The notes: a model not told the origin generated them from the letters alone. DNA of 31,540 nt from Saccoglossus kowalevskii (GCF_000003605.2 NW_003108084.1:942530-974069); one strand, 5' to 3'. Shown: positions 7,701 to 15,680, numbered from the stretch's first letter. Numbers and translations are program-made.

Positions 7701-10174
7701 AAAATACAACCACTATGGATAGTGGAACTACTTCTCAATCACGCTGCTTTGGTAAGCCAATTATCTAGAATACTCATTCATTAGTAAAAACTCGCAATTC
7801 AACCCCTCCTCTAAATGAGACTAATTAGCCCCCCCCCCCCCCTCCTCAGACGTTGACTTATAAATTCACCTCTGTATTTTAGCCACAAAAATGCATGAAA
7901 ATCTAGCAATTCTGCCACTCTTGAAATTTTAAATACTGTATTAAACATACTTTATTTTAGCTGGAATTTATTTTCACTGAAACAGTCCTTCAGAGAAAAT
8001 AGCGAAAATTAAGTATTTTACAGAACCTAAACTGAACATCATAGAACTTTGATGTTTTGCAGAGAGAATTCAAAATGCCACAGACATTGGGACATTGCTG
8101 TTGTTTTATAATCAGATTCAAGATGGCAGAATGGCAACCATTTTTGTGCTAAAAAATCATCAAAGCATTTCTCGGTTATTTACAGATGGATTTTGTTCAA
8201 ACTTGGTATATACATTAGACATTATGGGACCTTGATGCAAATAATTTAGTTTTTCAGATAAGATTCAAAATGGCTGACTGGCGGCCATTTTGTTTTAATG
8301 AATGGGCTTCTAGACCCATATCTCTGACTTGCTTTGACTGATTATGTTCAAATTTTCTATATTCATTATACATACCGTTAGCGCCCAGGGGCCTCAACTC
8401 AGAAAATCGTGATTTTTTAGGGGTGGGCGCTTACCCGAGCACCCCCCTCAAAAAAGAGTGCAAATGAAAAATTTGATTCATCAAGTAACAGATTACGTCT
8501 TTGAGGGAAATCAAATTACGAAATTAGTTGAGTCGTCATTGATTTTCACAATGAAGAAACAGAAATGATCACAAAAAATATGCACATTTTATTACAATAT
8601 TAATTACGTACCACCAGAATTTACGAAATTAAAAACATTTGAGTCTGTTGGAACACAGTCGAAGTCAAAATTGTCATATTATCTCCACTGATGAAGGTGT
8701 TGGATCGTACGCAAACTTTCATCACAAATCACTTTCCGCTATGATGCATTTGCCGATTTCACCTGCAGTGGCGTTCTTTGACCTAATGGGTCAAGTTGGT
8801 TATTAACCAATCACAATGCTGTGTTGTACTGACGCAATTCTTTGGAAATTCCCGAAGACTTTCCGGTAACGCAATGCGGAAGTGAATTATCGATGTCGAA
8901 GTACGATCTGTTGGAATTGATTTCAGCGAATAAACGACATAGTTTTTCCAAAAAACTAGTACGTAACGAGCCATTTTTGAGAGGTAAACTGAATATGGCA
9001 TGAAATATTTACCGCATTTTACTTGTATTAACAGGTCATTGTCGAAGCGTAGTTTACGCACGGTTACCGTGTTCTACGCATTCACAACATGTTCACAACG
9101 ATCGATATCCACGCTGTATCATATAAAAACGATTACCAAGATTCGTTACGCAAGACCAAGTTTTAAATTAGTTGCATTTTGAAGGGGTAGGCGCTTTGCC
9201 GAATGTGACCTCGAATATAAAAATTGTGCAAAAGTGGGGGGTGGGCGCTTGCCCGGGCACTAACGCGGTCGAGTACGGTATATACATGTAATTAAAATGG
9301 CTGATTTTGTTTTAATTAATGCTGTTTCAGAGCAATAACTCTCAATATGGACAAGTACTTGTTTGACGATCAGATACAAATGTTAATCATTTAAATGTTA
9401 AACAATCATCATAATAATCATATTCCTGACATGGTTATATTCCAGTTATATTACTATAAACAAAACTGTACATCTTAAATTCGATAACTAATGGGAACTG
9501 TGCCATGCATGGCTTGTATTTTTTGAATTGAGTTCAAAATGAGAGACAATTTGTTTTACAAAAATGGTTCAGGATCCACATATACTTGTATTGATCAAGT
9601 TGAAATTTCGCACATGCATTTTTTTTTGCCATCATATCTAAAATAGCTGATGGGAAGTCTCGTTTTTAAATGAATGCAGTTTCTCTGAGCCATATCATAC
9701 CAAGTCAGAAGCAAGAGTGTCCATTAACTATATATGCAGTAATGGTAGCCATCTTGTTTAAAGCGAGGGAGTCGTCACCTACGCATGGATCAGGTGTCTA
9801 TAGCGTGTCATTGTTTACAAACAAGGGTCTACCCATGAGCCTTTGCGTTTTTGTGTGTTATAATCGCTTGCGACTCAATTCCTGTGCATGTGCAGGTGAC
9901 AACCCTCTGGCTTCAAACGATTGCAGTTCCACATGTCAGAGGGCCAATTACTTGTTTTGTTGCATGCACATTCTAGACCATACTGATTTCTTTTAACCTT
10001 CCTTTTCAACAGAGATGTGCTCTGCTGGTAGTTTTTCATATAATGGTCTATCACCATGCCAGAAATGTCACTTAGGTTTCTATCAACCATCCAACAACAA
10101 AAAAGCTTGTCTACCATGTCCCAAGTATTATGTTACCTTTGAACTAGGAAGTACTTCAAAAAGTGACTGCAAAG
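4556..10174 (+). CDS. Sushi / ephrin-receptor-like Cys-rich mosaic protein (SVEP1-like), internal part of gene, 5 exons
   Basis: The gene is reconstructed by joining 4556-4762, 5775-6054, 6744-6928, 7590-7751 and 10013-10174 (996 nt, 332 codons). All junctions are AG/GT and phase-compatible (1, 1, 2, 1, 1, 1), with no internal stop. The encoded order is a sushi-like module, a linker domain with four Cys and an RKRR motif, an acidic linker, and two GCC2/GCC3 ephrin-receptor-like repeats. This order is typical of large secreted or surface adhesion proteins such as SVEP1-like proteins of marine invertebrates. N-glycosylation sequons (NFT, NNT, NTT) agree with an extracellular product. No signal peptide, transmembrane segment, first exon or last exon is visible. 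The 3' part may lie in or beyond the gap at 11036. Family assignment by domain style is fairly secure; orthology to vertebrate SVEP1 is not. Confidence 0.75.
4763..5774 (+). other. Intron 1 of the mosaic-protein gene (visible part)
   Basis: The intron is bounded by GTGAGT at 4763 and TTAACAG ending at 5774. It holds a SINE-like fragment close to the 3' end (5565-5752). Open frames at 5195-5485 and upstream of 5775 are not supported as exons. Confidence 0.65.
5565..5752 (+). mobile_element. Diverged S3-like SINE fragment
   Basis: The segment 5711-5752 (ATATC...ACGTGGCACAGC...CACTGCCGTTTAAA) parallels 3495-3536 (ATATC...ACGTGGCACGAC...GACTGCCGCCCTTTAAA). GGTGGTCGATCGC near 5568 parallels GGTGGTCGTCGCG near 3418. 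The middle differs. The fragment ends 22 bases before the exon acceptor. Confidence 0.4.
5775..6054 (+). CDS. Exon: Cys-containing linker domain with RKRR motif
   Basis: The acceptor is TTATTAACAG ending at 5774 and the donor is GTGAGT at 6055; phase in 1, phase out 2, 280 nt. The segment encodes a basic start (GRRGRKPGW), then a mixed alpha/beta-looking region with four Cys (ECEN, GYCQ, NCAR, KCDT) and the basic motif ARKRRDL, and ends in a beta-like stretch (VYVNFTFNVE) with an NFT sequon. Domains of this pattern follow sushi modules in SVEP1-like invertebrate proteins. RKRR fits a furin cleavage site (R-X-K/R-R), which would be an inference about processing. The reading frame upstream of 5775 is open but is intron. 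Confidence 0.7.
6055..6743 (+). other. Intron 2 of the mosaic-protein gene
   Basis: The intron runs from donor GTGAGT to acceptor CTATTTCTAG ending at 6743. It contains an M4-like repeat at about 6562-6652; the rest is AT-rich without recognisable features. Confidence 0.65.
6562..6652 (+). mobile_element. M4-family repeat, short copy
   Basis: GGACGCTTAGTCGAACGTGA and GGGCACTAAGTCGGACGAGT followed by ACAGTA match the right end of the 908-bp element at 8373-9280 (GGCGCTTTGCCGAATGTGAC ... GGGCACTAACGCGGTCGAGT, ACGGTA). Only the right-end part of the family is visible here. Confidence 0.6.
6744..6928 (+). CDS. Exon: acidic linker leading into the first ephrin-like repeat
   Basis: The acceptor is TTCTAG ending at 6743 and the donor is GTGAGT at 6929; 185 nt, phase in 2, phase out 1. 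It encodes an acidic region (LASETDETLND...) and a stretch resembling the end of a beta-rich domain with an NNT sequon. It closes with SDCDPGS and DDMC, the first Cys pair of the Cys-rich array that continues in the next exon. No enzyme motif is present. Confidence 0.65.
6929..7589 (+). other. Intron 3 of the mosaic-protein gene
   Basis: The intron runs from donor GTGAGT to acceptor CAATTGTAG ending at 7589. It is AT-rich and has an (AG)8 microsatellite at 7525-7540. Nothing else is recognised. Confidence 0.65.
7525..7540 (+). repeat. (AG)8 microsatellite
   Basis: Eight AG dinucleotides lie about 50 bp upstream of the exon acceptor. Confidence 0.9.
7590..7751 (+). CDS. Exon: ephrin-receptor-like (GCC2/GCC3) Cys-rich repeat 1
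   Basis: The exon is 162 nt, exactly 54 codons, phase 1 at both ends (acceptor TTGTAG, donor GTAAGC). It encodes NCPAGTYYN, then DCKTCPVGQYQ, then SCKTCPENTTTMDSGTTSQS and RC. The spacing C-PAGT-x-C-x2-CP-x-GQYQ-x-C-x2-CP-x-NTT is characteristic of the GCC2/GCC3 ephrin-receptor-like family found in extracellular proteins. It has six Cys, and NTT is a likely glycosylation site. Confidence 0.88.
7829..7842 (+). repeat. C14 homopolymer
   Basis: A run of fourteen C residues. Similar runs at 25007-25020 and 27824-27835 indicate a tendency to poly-C tracts in introns. Confidence 0.95.
7934..8025 (+). mobile_element. MITE family M3, internally deleted copy c
   Basis: The start TACTGTATTAAACATACTTT and the end AATTAAGTATTTTACAG match M3 termini, and TTTTCACTGAAA and TAGCGAAAATTAAG match the subterminal words. 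The element is only about 92 bp, so most of the interior is lost. Confidence 0.65.
8041..8372 (+). repeat. Degenerate dispersed/tandem repeat (left part)
   Basis: The words TTCAAAATGGC, GGCGGCCATTTT and GTTCAAACTTGGTATA recur in a degenerate way, spaced about 150 bp apart. The same words resume at 9281 after the 908-bp element, so that element was inserted into this array. Confidence 0.55.
8373..9280 (+). mobile_element. 908-bp TA-flanked element, family M4
   Basis: The left end reads TACCGTTAGCGCCC. The right end read inward is TACCGTACTCGACCGCGTTA followed by GTGCCCGGGC, so both ends begin TACCGT and both contain GTTAGYGCCC. A second inverted pair is GGGTGGGCGCTT (8430 and 9240). The interior has short frames only, with no transposase motif. 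The flanking sequence on both sides belongs to one older repeat array, so the boundaries are supported by interruption. TATACA occurs on both sides, but TA alone may be the target duplication. Confidence 0.6.
9281..9760 (+). repeat. Degenerate dispersed/tandem repeat (right part)
   Basis: Continues the array interrupted at 8372: AAAATGGCTGATTTTGTTTT (about 9294), TTCAAAATGAGAGACA (about 9533), ATGGTAGCCATCTTG (about 9742), and GCAGTTTCTCTGAGCCAT near 9675 pairing with GCTGTTTCAGAGCAAT near 9323. Confidence 0.5.
10013..10174 (+). CDS. Exon: ephrin-receptor-like (GCC2/GCC3) Cys-rich repeat 2
   Basis: This is again a 162-nt, 54-codon, phase 1-1 exon (acceptor CAACAG, donor GTCAGT). It encodes MCSAGSFSY, then PCQKCHLGFYQ, then ACLPCPKYYVTFELGSTSKS and DC. 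It has the same length and Cys spacing as the previous exon, showing duplication by exon shuffling. The last codon is split, so at least one more exon must follow to the right; it is not found before the gap. Confidence 0.87.
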
Positions 10175-10258
10175 GTCAGTTTCATTTAAATATATTCTAA
10201 TAAGATGATAGAACTGCTCAAGTGATTGGGAATATGTTTGTATGTGATTTTAATATAC

Positions 10259-10290
10259 TTCACCTTTTTACTACCAGTTCCCTCGTCTTT
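10259..10290 (-). mobile_element. MITE family M1, copy a, outer fragment
   Basis: TTCACCTTTTTACTACCAGT followed by TCCCTCG matches the terminus of M1 in the orientation seen at 13958 (TTAGCCTTTTCACCACCAGT). The match ends near 10285-10292, where LINE coding sequence begins, and resumes at 11941 after the gap. The element is therefore split by the insertion. Confidence 0.7.
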
Positions 10291-11035
10291 CTGATATGAC
10301 GTCTATATTAGTAACCGGTGTTCCACAGGGCTCCGTCTTAGGGCCATTATTGTTCTCAATGTACATGCGTCCATTGGGCGAGTTATTGCGACGTCACGGC
10401 GTAAAATATCATTTTTACGCCGATGACACACAGATTTATTTATCGGTTTCTGAAGATGATCAAATTCGCGCCCGGGTGATACTTCAGACATGTATTCAAG
10501 ATGTTAGCGATTGGATGTCTTGTAATTTCCTACTTTTGAATGTGTCGAAAACTGAATTTGTGTGCATGTCGTCTCGGAGATTCTCACAAGACTCGTGTCC
10601 TTTGTCTAGTATCGCAATTGGTGAAGAATTGGTTAGTGCTTCGTCAAGTGCTAGAAACTTAGGTGTCTTGTTTGATTCGCAGCTATCTATGGAAACACAC
10701 ATTTCTACTATTTGTAGATCTGGATATTCCCATCTAAGAAATATTAATCGTATTCGTAAATCATTATCCCAATCTGATACTGAAAAGTTGGTACATGCTT
10801 TCATATCTTCTCGCTTAGACAGCTGTAATTCATTATTGTCTGGTCTCCCTGTAACTAAGATAAAACCTCTTATTCGTGTACAAAATGCAGCAGCCCGCCT
10901 TGTCACTCGTGCTCGAAAATATGACCACATTACAGACATTTTTATTAAACTTCATTGGTTACCAGTTGTACAAAGAATCAATTTCAAATTACTTTTACTA
11001 GTGTATAAATCTTTGTATGGTTTTGCCCCAAATTA
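10285..11035 (+). mobile_element. Non-LTR retrotransposon, reverse transcriptase fragment (CR1/L2-like), 5'-truncated
   Basis: An uninterrupted frame from about 10285 to the gap encodes the second half of a LINE reverse transcriptase: [13 protein letters not shown] (palm motif), [10 protein letters not shown] (the catalytic YADD box with the two Asp intact), then the thumb region with [29 protein letters not shown] and [19 protein letters not shown]. This thumb pattern is typical of the CR1/L2 group of non-LTR elements. The endonuclease and the N-terminal part of RT are absent, consistent with the usual 5' truncation at insertion. The frame has no stop over 245 codons, so the copy is fairly young. 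Its 3' end lies in the gap. Confidence 0.9.
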
Positions 11036-11940
11036 NNNNNNNNNNNNNNNNNNNNNNNNNNNNNNNNNNNNNNNNNNNNNNNNNNNNNNNNNNNNNNNNN
11101 NNNNNNNNNNNNNNNNNNNNNNNNNNNNNNNNNNNNNNNNNNNNNNNNNNNNNNNNNNNNNNNNNNNNNNNNNNNNNNNNNNNNNNNNNNNNNNNNNNNN
11201 NNNNNNNNNNNNNNNNNNNNNNNNNNNNNNNNNNNNNNNNNNNNNNNNNNNNNNNNNNNNNNNNNNNNNNNNNNNNNNNNNNNNNNNNNNNNNNNNNNNN
11301 NNNNNNNNNNNNNNNNNNNNNNNNNNNNNNNNNNNNNNNNNNNNNNNNNNNNNNNNNNNNNNNNNNNNNNNNNNNNNNNNNNNNNNNNNNNNNNNNNNNN
11401 NNNNNNNNNNNNNNNNNNNNNNNNNNNNNNNNNNNNNNNNNNNNNNNNNNNNNNNNNNNNNNNNNNNNNNNNNNNNNNNNNNNNNNNNNNNNNNNNNNNN
11501 NNNNNNNNNNNNNNNNNNNNNNNNNNNNNNNNNNNNNNNNNNNNNNNNNNNNNNNNNNNNNNNNNNNNNNNNNNNNNNNNNNNNNNNNNNNNNNNNNNNN
11601 NNNNNNNNNNNNNNNNNNNNNNNNNNNNNNNNNNNNNNNNNNNNNNNNNNNNNNNNNNNNNNNNNNNNNNNNNNNNNNNNNNNNNNNNNNNNNNNNNNNN
11701 NNNNNNNNNNNNNNNNNNNNNNNNNNNNNNNNNNNNNNNNNNNNNNNNNNNNNNNNNNNNNNNNNNNNNNNNNNNNNNNNNNNNNNNNNNNNNNNNNNNN
11801 NNNNNNNNNNNNNNNNNNNNNNNNNNNNNNNNNNNNNNNNNNNNNNNNNNNNNNNNNNNNNNNNNNNNNNNNNNNNNNNNNNNNNNNNNNNNNNNNNNNN
11901 NNNNNNNNNNNNNNNNNNNNNNNNNNNNNNNNNNNNNNNN
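11036..11940. other. Assembly gap (905 N)
   Basis: All bases are N. The gap starts inside the LINE reading frame and ends inside an M1 MITE, so it should contain the LINE 3' end and the right insertion boundary. Frames spanning the N run are artefacts. Confidence 0.99.
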
Positions 11941-12126
11941 CACAAATTCACAAAATAGTCAGGTTCATAGTCTGACCTTTCCTTCAGATGATTGGGACAA
12001 AATAGTCAAATTTTGTCAGTCAAATCTGAAAATTTACTAAAATTTTGTTTGTTGGCAACAAAATTAGGGTTCATTTCCCAGAAAAATTCAGAAAATTTTA
12101 GACGAGAAAGTCTGGTGATAAAATAA
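11941..12126 (-). mobile_element. MITE family M1, copy a, remaining part
   Basis: The sequence resumes with CACAAATTCACAAAATAGTC, which in the intact copy at 13958 follows directly after the piece found at 10259. It continues through TTCAGATGATTGGGACAAAA and TTGGCAACAAAATT, and ends GAGAAAGTCTGGTGATAAAA. Together with 10259-10290 this rebuilds one M1 element of roughly 220 bp. Confidence 0.75.
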
Positions 12127-12128
12127 AG

Positions 12129-12312
12129 TACCGTAAAATCTGTATTAGAAGCCGCATCTCTAATAAAAGTCGCACCCATTCTTATTGAACAATTGAGAAA
12201 CAAACATTCACCATTTCTCATATGTGTAGATGCTCCAATAAAAGCCGCATCCCCTTTATTGCATTGTACCATTTTAATAGAAGCCACAGCTTCTAATACA
12301 GATTTTACAGTA
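12129..12312 (+). mobile_element. MITE family M2, copy b
   Basis: This 184-bp element has the same length as copy a at 3191, starts TACCGTAAAATCTGTATTAG and ends CTAATACAGATTTTACAGTA. It lies within a few bases of the end of the M1 copy, and is intact by length and termini. Confidence 0.87.
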
Positions 12313-12389
12313 CTATTTAATTTAAAAGAACTGTATCACCATACTTTGTTACCGGTACATTTAATGTCCTCAGAACATATAAGAATATC

Positions 12390-12480
12390 CTAAGAAGAAG
12401 ATTTCATTGAAACTTGGGGCAATGCACAGAAATAATTATTTTTGAGTTAAAATTCATGCATAATAGTTAATTTTCGACTT
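12390..12480 (+). repeat. Single unit of a degenerate dispersed repeat
   Basis: TTTCATTGAAACTTGGGGCA and AAAATTCATGCATAATAGTT resemble the units seen at 14795-15680 (AATGAAACGTGGTGCAGACC ... GGTTGAAATCCA). It is old and degenerate. Confidence 0.4.
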
Positions 12481-12773
12481 TCTCCACATTATTTACAGAC
12501 ATGATTAGTTTAATGTTGAAAACCATGCATATTAATTGAACTTGTGGGCTCTGGAATAAATCAAACCATACACAGAGGCTTGTCAACTGACAGTGAATCC
12601 CCGAGTGCTGCGAGAATGAAGGACACTCCTCAGCTTCGATGACGTCACAGCTAAACATTATTTGAATTTTAGGCATTGATACACAGTTTAACTTTGAAAA
12701 AAAATCGCACACACTGAATGAATTATAATGTCAACATATTTAAATCAAAACCATGATCAGATCAAGCAAATAT

Positions 12774-12936
12774 TACTGTGAAATCTGTATTAAAATGGTA
12801 CAATACAACACAGGAATGTGGCTTCTATTAGAGTATCTACACATATGAGAAATGTTGAATTTTTGGTTCTCAATTGTTCAAAAGAATGGGTGCAACTTCT
12901 ATTATGGATGCAGCATCTAATACAGATTTTACGATA
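12774..12936 (-). mobile_element. MITE family M2, copy c (truncated, inverted)
   Basis: It starts TACTGTGAAATCTGTATTA, contains TGTGGCTTCTATTAGAG and TCTACACATATGAGAAATG in reverse orientation to copies a and b, and ends CTAATACAGATTTTACGATA. At about 163 bp it is roughly 20 bp shorter than the full copies. It lies just inside the left arm of the foldback-like element. Confidence 0.75.
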
Positions 12937-13106
12937 CCCATTTTCTAGGTTGGAAAATGTTCGAAGCGTTTCCTCTCCACGTAAGCTACCATCACAGCTG
13001 TTTGGCTGAAATAATGACAACTTTAATTCAAAAATTGGTGTACCGGTACTATGGCTGCCAGTTCGAGAATGACATACATTGCTGCAAATTGTGGCAAGTT
13101 TACTAC

Positions 13107-13270
13107 ATGATTGTTGGCTGAGGGAAAGACATGTCGTGACCCAAATCTAGGCGATTAGGCGCTGTGCACAAGTGTTGGTTTGAGTCGCGCACACAGTACA
13201 TGTTTACTTTGATCTGATGAAGTATTTACCATGCCACTTATTCAGTGTTATCATGGAACTAAAAAAAAAA
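13107..13270 (+). mobile_element. tRNA-derived SINE, copy 1
   Basis: The A box is TGGCTGAGGG (13115) and the B box is GGTTTGAGTC (13177), separated by about 62 bases, which fits a Ser/Leu-type tRNA with a long variable arm. The shared body contains CTAGGCGATTAGGCGC and the shared tail GTTTAC...ATGCCA...TTCAGTGT, followed by an A-rich tract at 13260. Copy 2 at 13499 is in the same orientation. Confidence 0.6.
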
Positions 13271-13498
13271 ACAATTCCATGTTATTTACTTGCTTTATTT
13301 TATATGTCAGCAGCTGTTATGAATTCACAATTATATTTCCGTATTTATGCATGGTTATAATGCTGCGACTTTAATTTTGATTTTCACGATCATAGTACAT
13401 ACTGATTTGAGTGCCTTTGCCCTGATGTCTGGTGGATCGGCGAGGACGGTTTCATGTTCTCTACACGTAATAAGCGCGATTATTAAGCGTCTTTTTTT

Positions 13499-13650
13499 GG
13501 GGGGATGCTCAGTGGCTGAGAGAAAGACATGCACGCGAGGTTAAGCTAGGCGATTAGGTGCCGTATGCGAGTGTTGGTTCGAATCACGCATGCAGTGTAC
13601 GTTTACCATGCCATGTATTCGATTCAGTGTATTTGCCGACTGTATTTTCA
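13499..13650 (+). mobile_element. tRNA-derived SINE, copy 2
   Basis: The head AGTGGCTGAGAGAAAGAC (A box) and GGTTCGAATCACGC (13576, a canonical B box) enclose GCTAGGCGATTAGGTGCCG. The tail GTTTACCATGCCATGTATTC matches copy 1. No clean cloverleaf with a functional anticodon arm is evident, so this is a SINE rather than a tRNA gene. Confidence 0.65.
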
Positions 13651-13957
13651 CAAATAACAGTAGCTTGGGGAATCTTAGCACACGCCCACTATTTCCACCA
13701 ATCAGCATCAAGTAAATTTTTTTGTTTGCCATTGACCTATAGAGGGAACCCTTCAAAAATGTATTCCAACCCAGAAAATGGCTAACGGCTGATATTTGCA
13801 CGATTTAATCATGGTTTTGATTTAAATGCGTCGACAATATAATTTATTCAGTGTGTGTCACTGCCTAAAATTTAGATAATCTTTAGCTGTGACGTAATCG
13901 GGGCTACTCACACTCGGGGATTCGCCGTCAGTTGACAAGCCATACAAAAGAAATTGT

Positions 13958-14127
13958 TTAGCCTTTTCACCACCAGTTCCCTTTTTTCATCACAAATTCA
14001 CAAAAAAGTCTTGTTATAGTCTGCACTTCAGAAGATAGGACAAAAAACTGAAAATTTACTAATGGTAATTTTTTTTTGTTCGCTCCCAGAAAAAAAAAGA
14101 ATAAGAATTTGGTGGTGAAAAGGTCAA
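13958..14127 (-). mobile_element. MITE family M1, copy b
   Basis: It begins TTAGCCTTTTCACCACCAGT and ends TTGGTGGTGAAAAGGTCAA, giving inverted repeats of about 15 bp. The interior CATCACAAATTCACAAAAAA and CTTCAGAAGATAGGACAAAA match the other M1 copies in reverse. It lies 16 bp from the right arm of the foldback-like element and is about 170 bp long. Confidence 0.8.
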
Positions 14128-14501
14128 CATGTAATGCTCACTCAGCTACAGAAACAACTTTTAGTTTTGTTCAAATCAGAGTATCAAGGTTTATGTAGGC
14201 AAAAAACAATTCGCTGCACGTTTCCTAACTGCGCCCTCACATCAGGGCAATAATTTCCTGTATCACACCATGGTTTTTCATCAATCAAAATGACGTTGTG
14301 TTTGAGGTCATGCCATGGTAAAATTGTATTTACAACTACATGTAAAAGGTATATGACCGCAAAAGCAATATCTGGTCCATAAAGATTTAATTCAGGCAAA
14401 TGTTAATATAGTGTGGTGGGAATGTCACAATTACAATATTTTCACTTTTGCATGTTACTCACAATATGTTTTCTATTCAATTATTAGCATTGTTACCACA
14501 G
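14128..14501. other. Stretch without recognised features
   Basis: Unique-looking AT-rich sequence that ends in the candidate acceptor TTACCACAG. Open frames on either strand show no recognisable domain. Confidence 0.45.
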
Positions 14502-14630
14502 CCTCGTATAAAAGAATTATCAAAAATATATGGATCACCGAGGATGGCACCTATTACAGACATCATGCTTGTAACCCCACCACTAGAGGGCAGGTTACCT
14601 ATATCTGAGAAAACTTGGATGCCTCACTAG
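14502..14630 (+). CDS. Candidate terminal coding exon (42 codons plus stop), function unknown
   Basis: After the acceptor-like ATTGTTACCACAG (ending 14501), a phase-0 frame runs to TAG at 14628. It begins PRIKELSKIYGS and ends SEKTWMPH, a balanced, protein-like composition. The single motif PRIKELSK recalls THEG-type repeats of sperm proteins, but one motif is not enough to assign it. A competing frame in phase 1, which would fit the open end of the mosaic-protein gene, gives a less protein-like peptide ending at TGA 14606. It may belong to the + gene or to another gene whose other exons are not seen. Confidence 0.3.
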   Translation, partial: PRIKELSKIYGSPRMAPITDIMLVTPPLEGRLPISEKTWMPH

Positions 14631-14794
14631 AGGTTAATGAACTTTACAATGGAATAATAAGTGTAAATGAATCTTCGCATGAATATGTATTTGAAATTGT
14701 TGTGATTATTATATGTATTACTGAAAATGTAAAAGATTTATTTATACAGTCTTTAATCGATGCATATTAATTACCTAATTTTTAGTTGTTCCAC

Positions 14795-15680
14795 TGATAT
14801 CTACTAAAGAACTGAGTAGAATTCTGGGACAAGGTGCAGACCTGACAAGTTTTGGGTAAAAATACATGCATATTGGTTACCGGTAGACAATTTTCCACTG
14901 ATATCTCAAGCACTAATCATCACATTACAATGAACAGACCTGTTTTGGGGTTAATATCTGCGGATGCTCTAGGACAATGGACATACCTTTAGTTTTGATT
15001 TAAATCTGAGCATATTAAGTACTTGTCTTTTTTCAATGAATCTTGGTACATAAATACAATTAAACTGTAGTGTGTGTGGGTAACAACATTGTGATGACTT
15101 CAATTTAACTTTACACCGACTTGTGACTATGTTAGAATTTAAGTAAATAGGGAAGTTATGGTTCAATTTATATTAATCGTTGTATTGCCTTATAATTGAG
15201 TTTAATTAAACTCTAAATCACAACTATATTTAATCCAATGTGTGTTGTCACAATGATGGTACATGTATGTTTTTTTTTTTTTTTTTTTAATGAAACTTGA
15301 TGCATAGCTGTTCTACTTATTGGATTTTCTGGTGATATTTCAATGAAACGTGGTGCAGACCTGATTAGTTTTGGGTTGAAATCCAGGGATTATTAATGAA
15401 TCCTTATGCACAAACTAGAATGTTTTGATTTTTTTAAATCGTTGGTACATGGATGCTCTGGGAATAATGCACAAACCTGATTAGTTTTTATGTTACAGAG
15501 GACCATATAAATTGTAAAACCGTCCTGATCATTGCTTGCAATTATATTTTTAAATACAATATTGGTACTTCATGCCTCCAGCACACAAGAGTTCTTTCTA
15601 AGCTTTCTTCACATAATTTAGTTTGGGGTTGAAATTTATGTATACTAATTGTCAAATTTGCATAATCATCTCAACAGAGG
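14795..15680 (+). repeat. Degenerate tandem repeat array
   Basis: Diverged units share CACTGATATCT, AATGAAACKTGGTGCAGACC, TGATTAGTTTTGGGTTGAAA and GGATGCTCTRGGA. Examples lie near 14795, 14895, 15345, 15460 and 15620. A related single unit lies at about 12390. No coding potential is seen. A T19 tract at 15270-15288 sits inside the array. Confidence 0.5.
15270..15288 (+). repeat. T19 homopolymer
   Basis: A run of nineteen T residues within the degenerate array. Confidence 0.95.

Larger units (their letters stand above)
7752..10012 (+). other. Intron 4 of the mosaic-protein gene, repeat-rich
   Basis: The intron runs from donor GTAAGC to acceptor CCTTTTCAACAG ending at 10012. It contains an M3 copy (7934-8025), old degenerate repeats (8041-8372 and 9281-9760), and a 908-bp M4-like element that interrupts them. 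No further Cys-rich exon is seen. Confidence 0.65.
12577..13941. mobile_element. 1.37-kb element with long terminal inverted repeats (foldback-like)
   Basis: The left arm, about 12577-12757, is the reverse complement of the right arm, about 13808-13941. Shared words read outside-in are GGCTTGTCAACTGAC, GAATCCCCGAGTG, TTTAGCTGTGACGT, GCCTAAAATT, TTCAGTGTGTG and ATCATGGTTTTGATTTAAAT. The right arm has lost about 45 bp. Between the arms lie an M2 MITE (12774-12936) and two tRNA-like SINE copies. No transposase frame is seen. Confidence 0.65.

Noticed and set aside
8367-9286. 6-bp TATACA target duplication around the 908-bp element
   Set aside because: The flanks are low-complexity TA-rich DNA, and the related families suggest a TA-only duplication, so the hexamer match may be chance.
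10984-11975. Several long frames through the N run
   Set aside because: They exist only because N codons are not stops; the gap carries no sequence information.
13513-13590. Functional tRNA-Ser/Leu gene
   Set aside because: Only the promoter boxes are conserved; a second diverged copy with a shared non-tRNA tail identifies it as a SINE.
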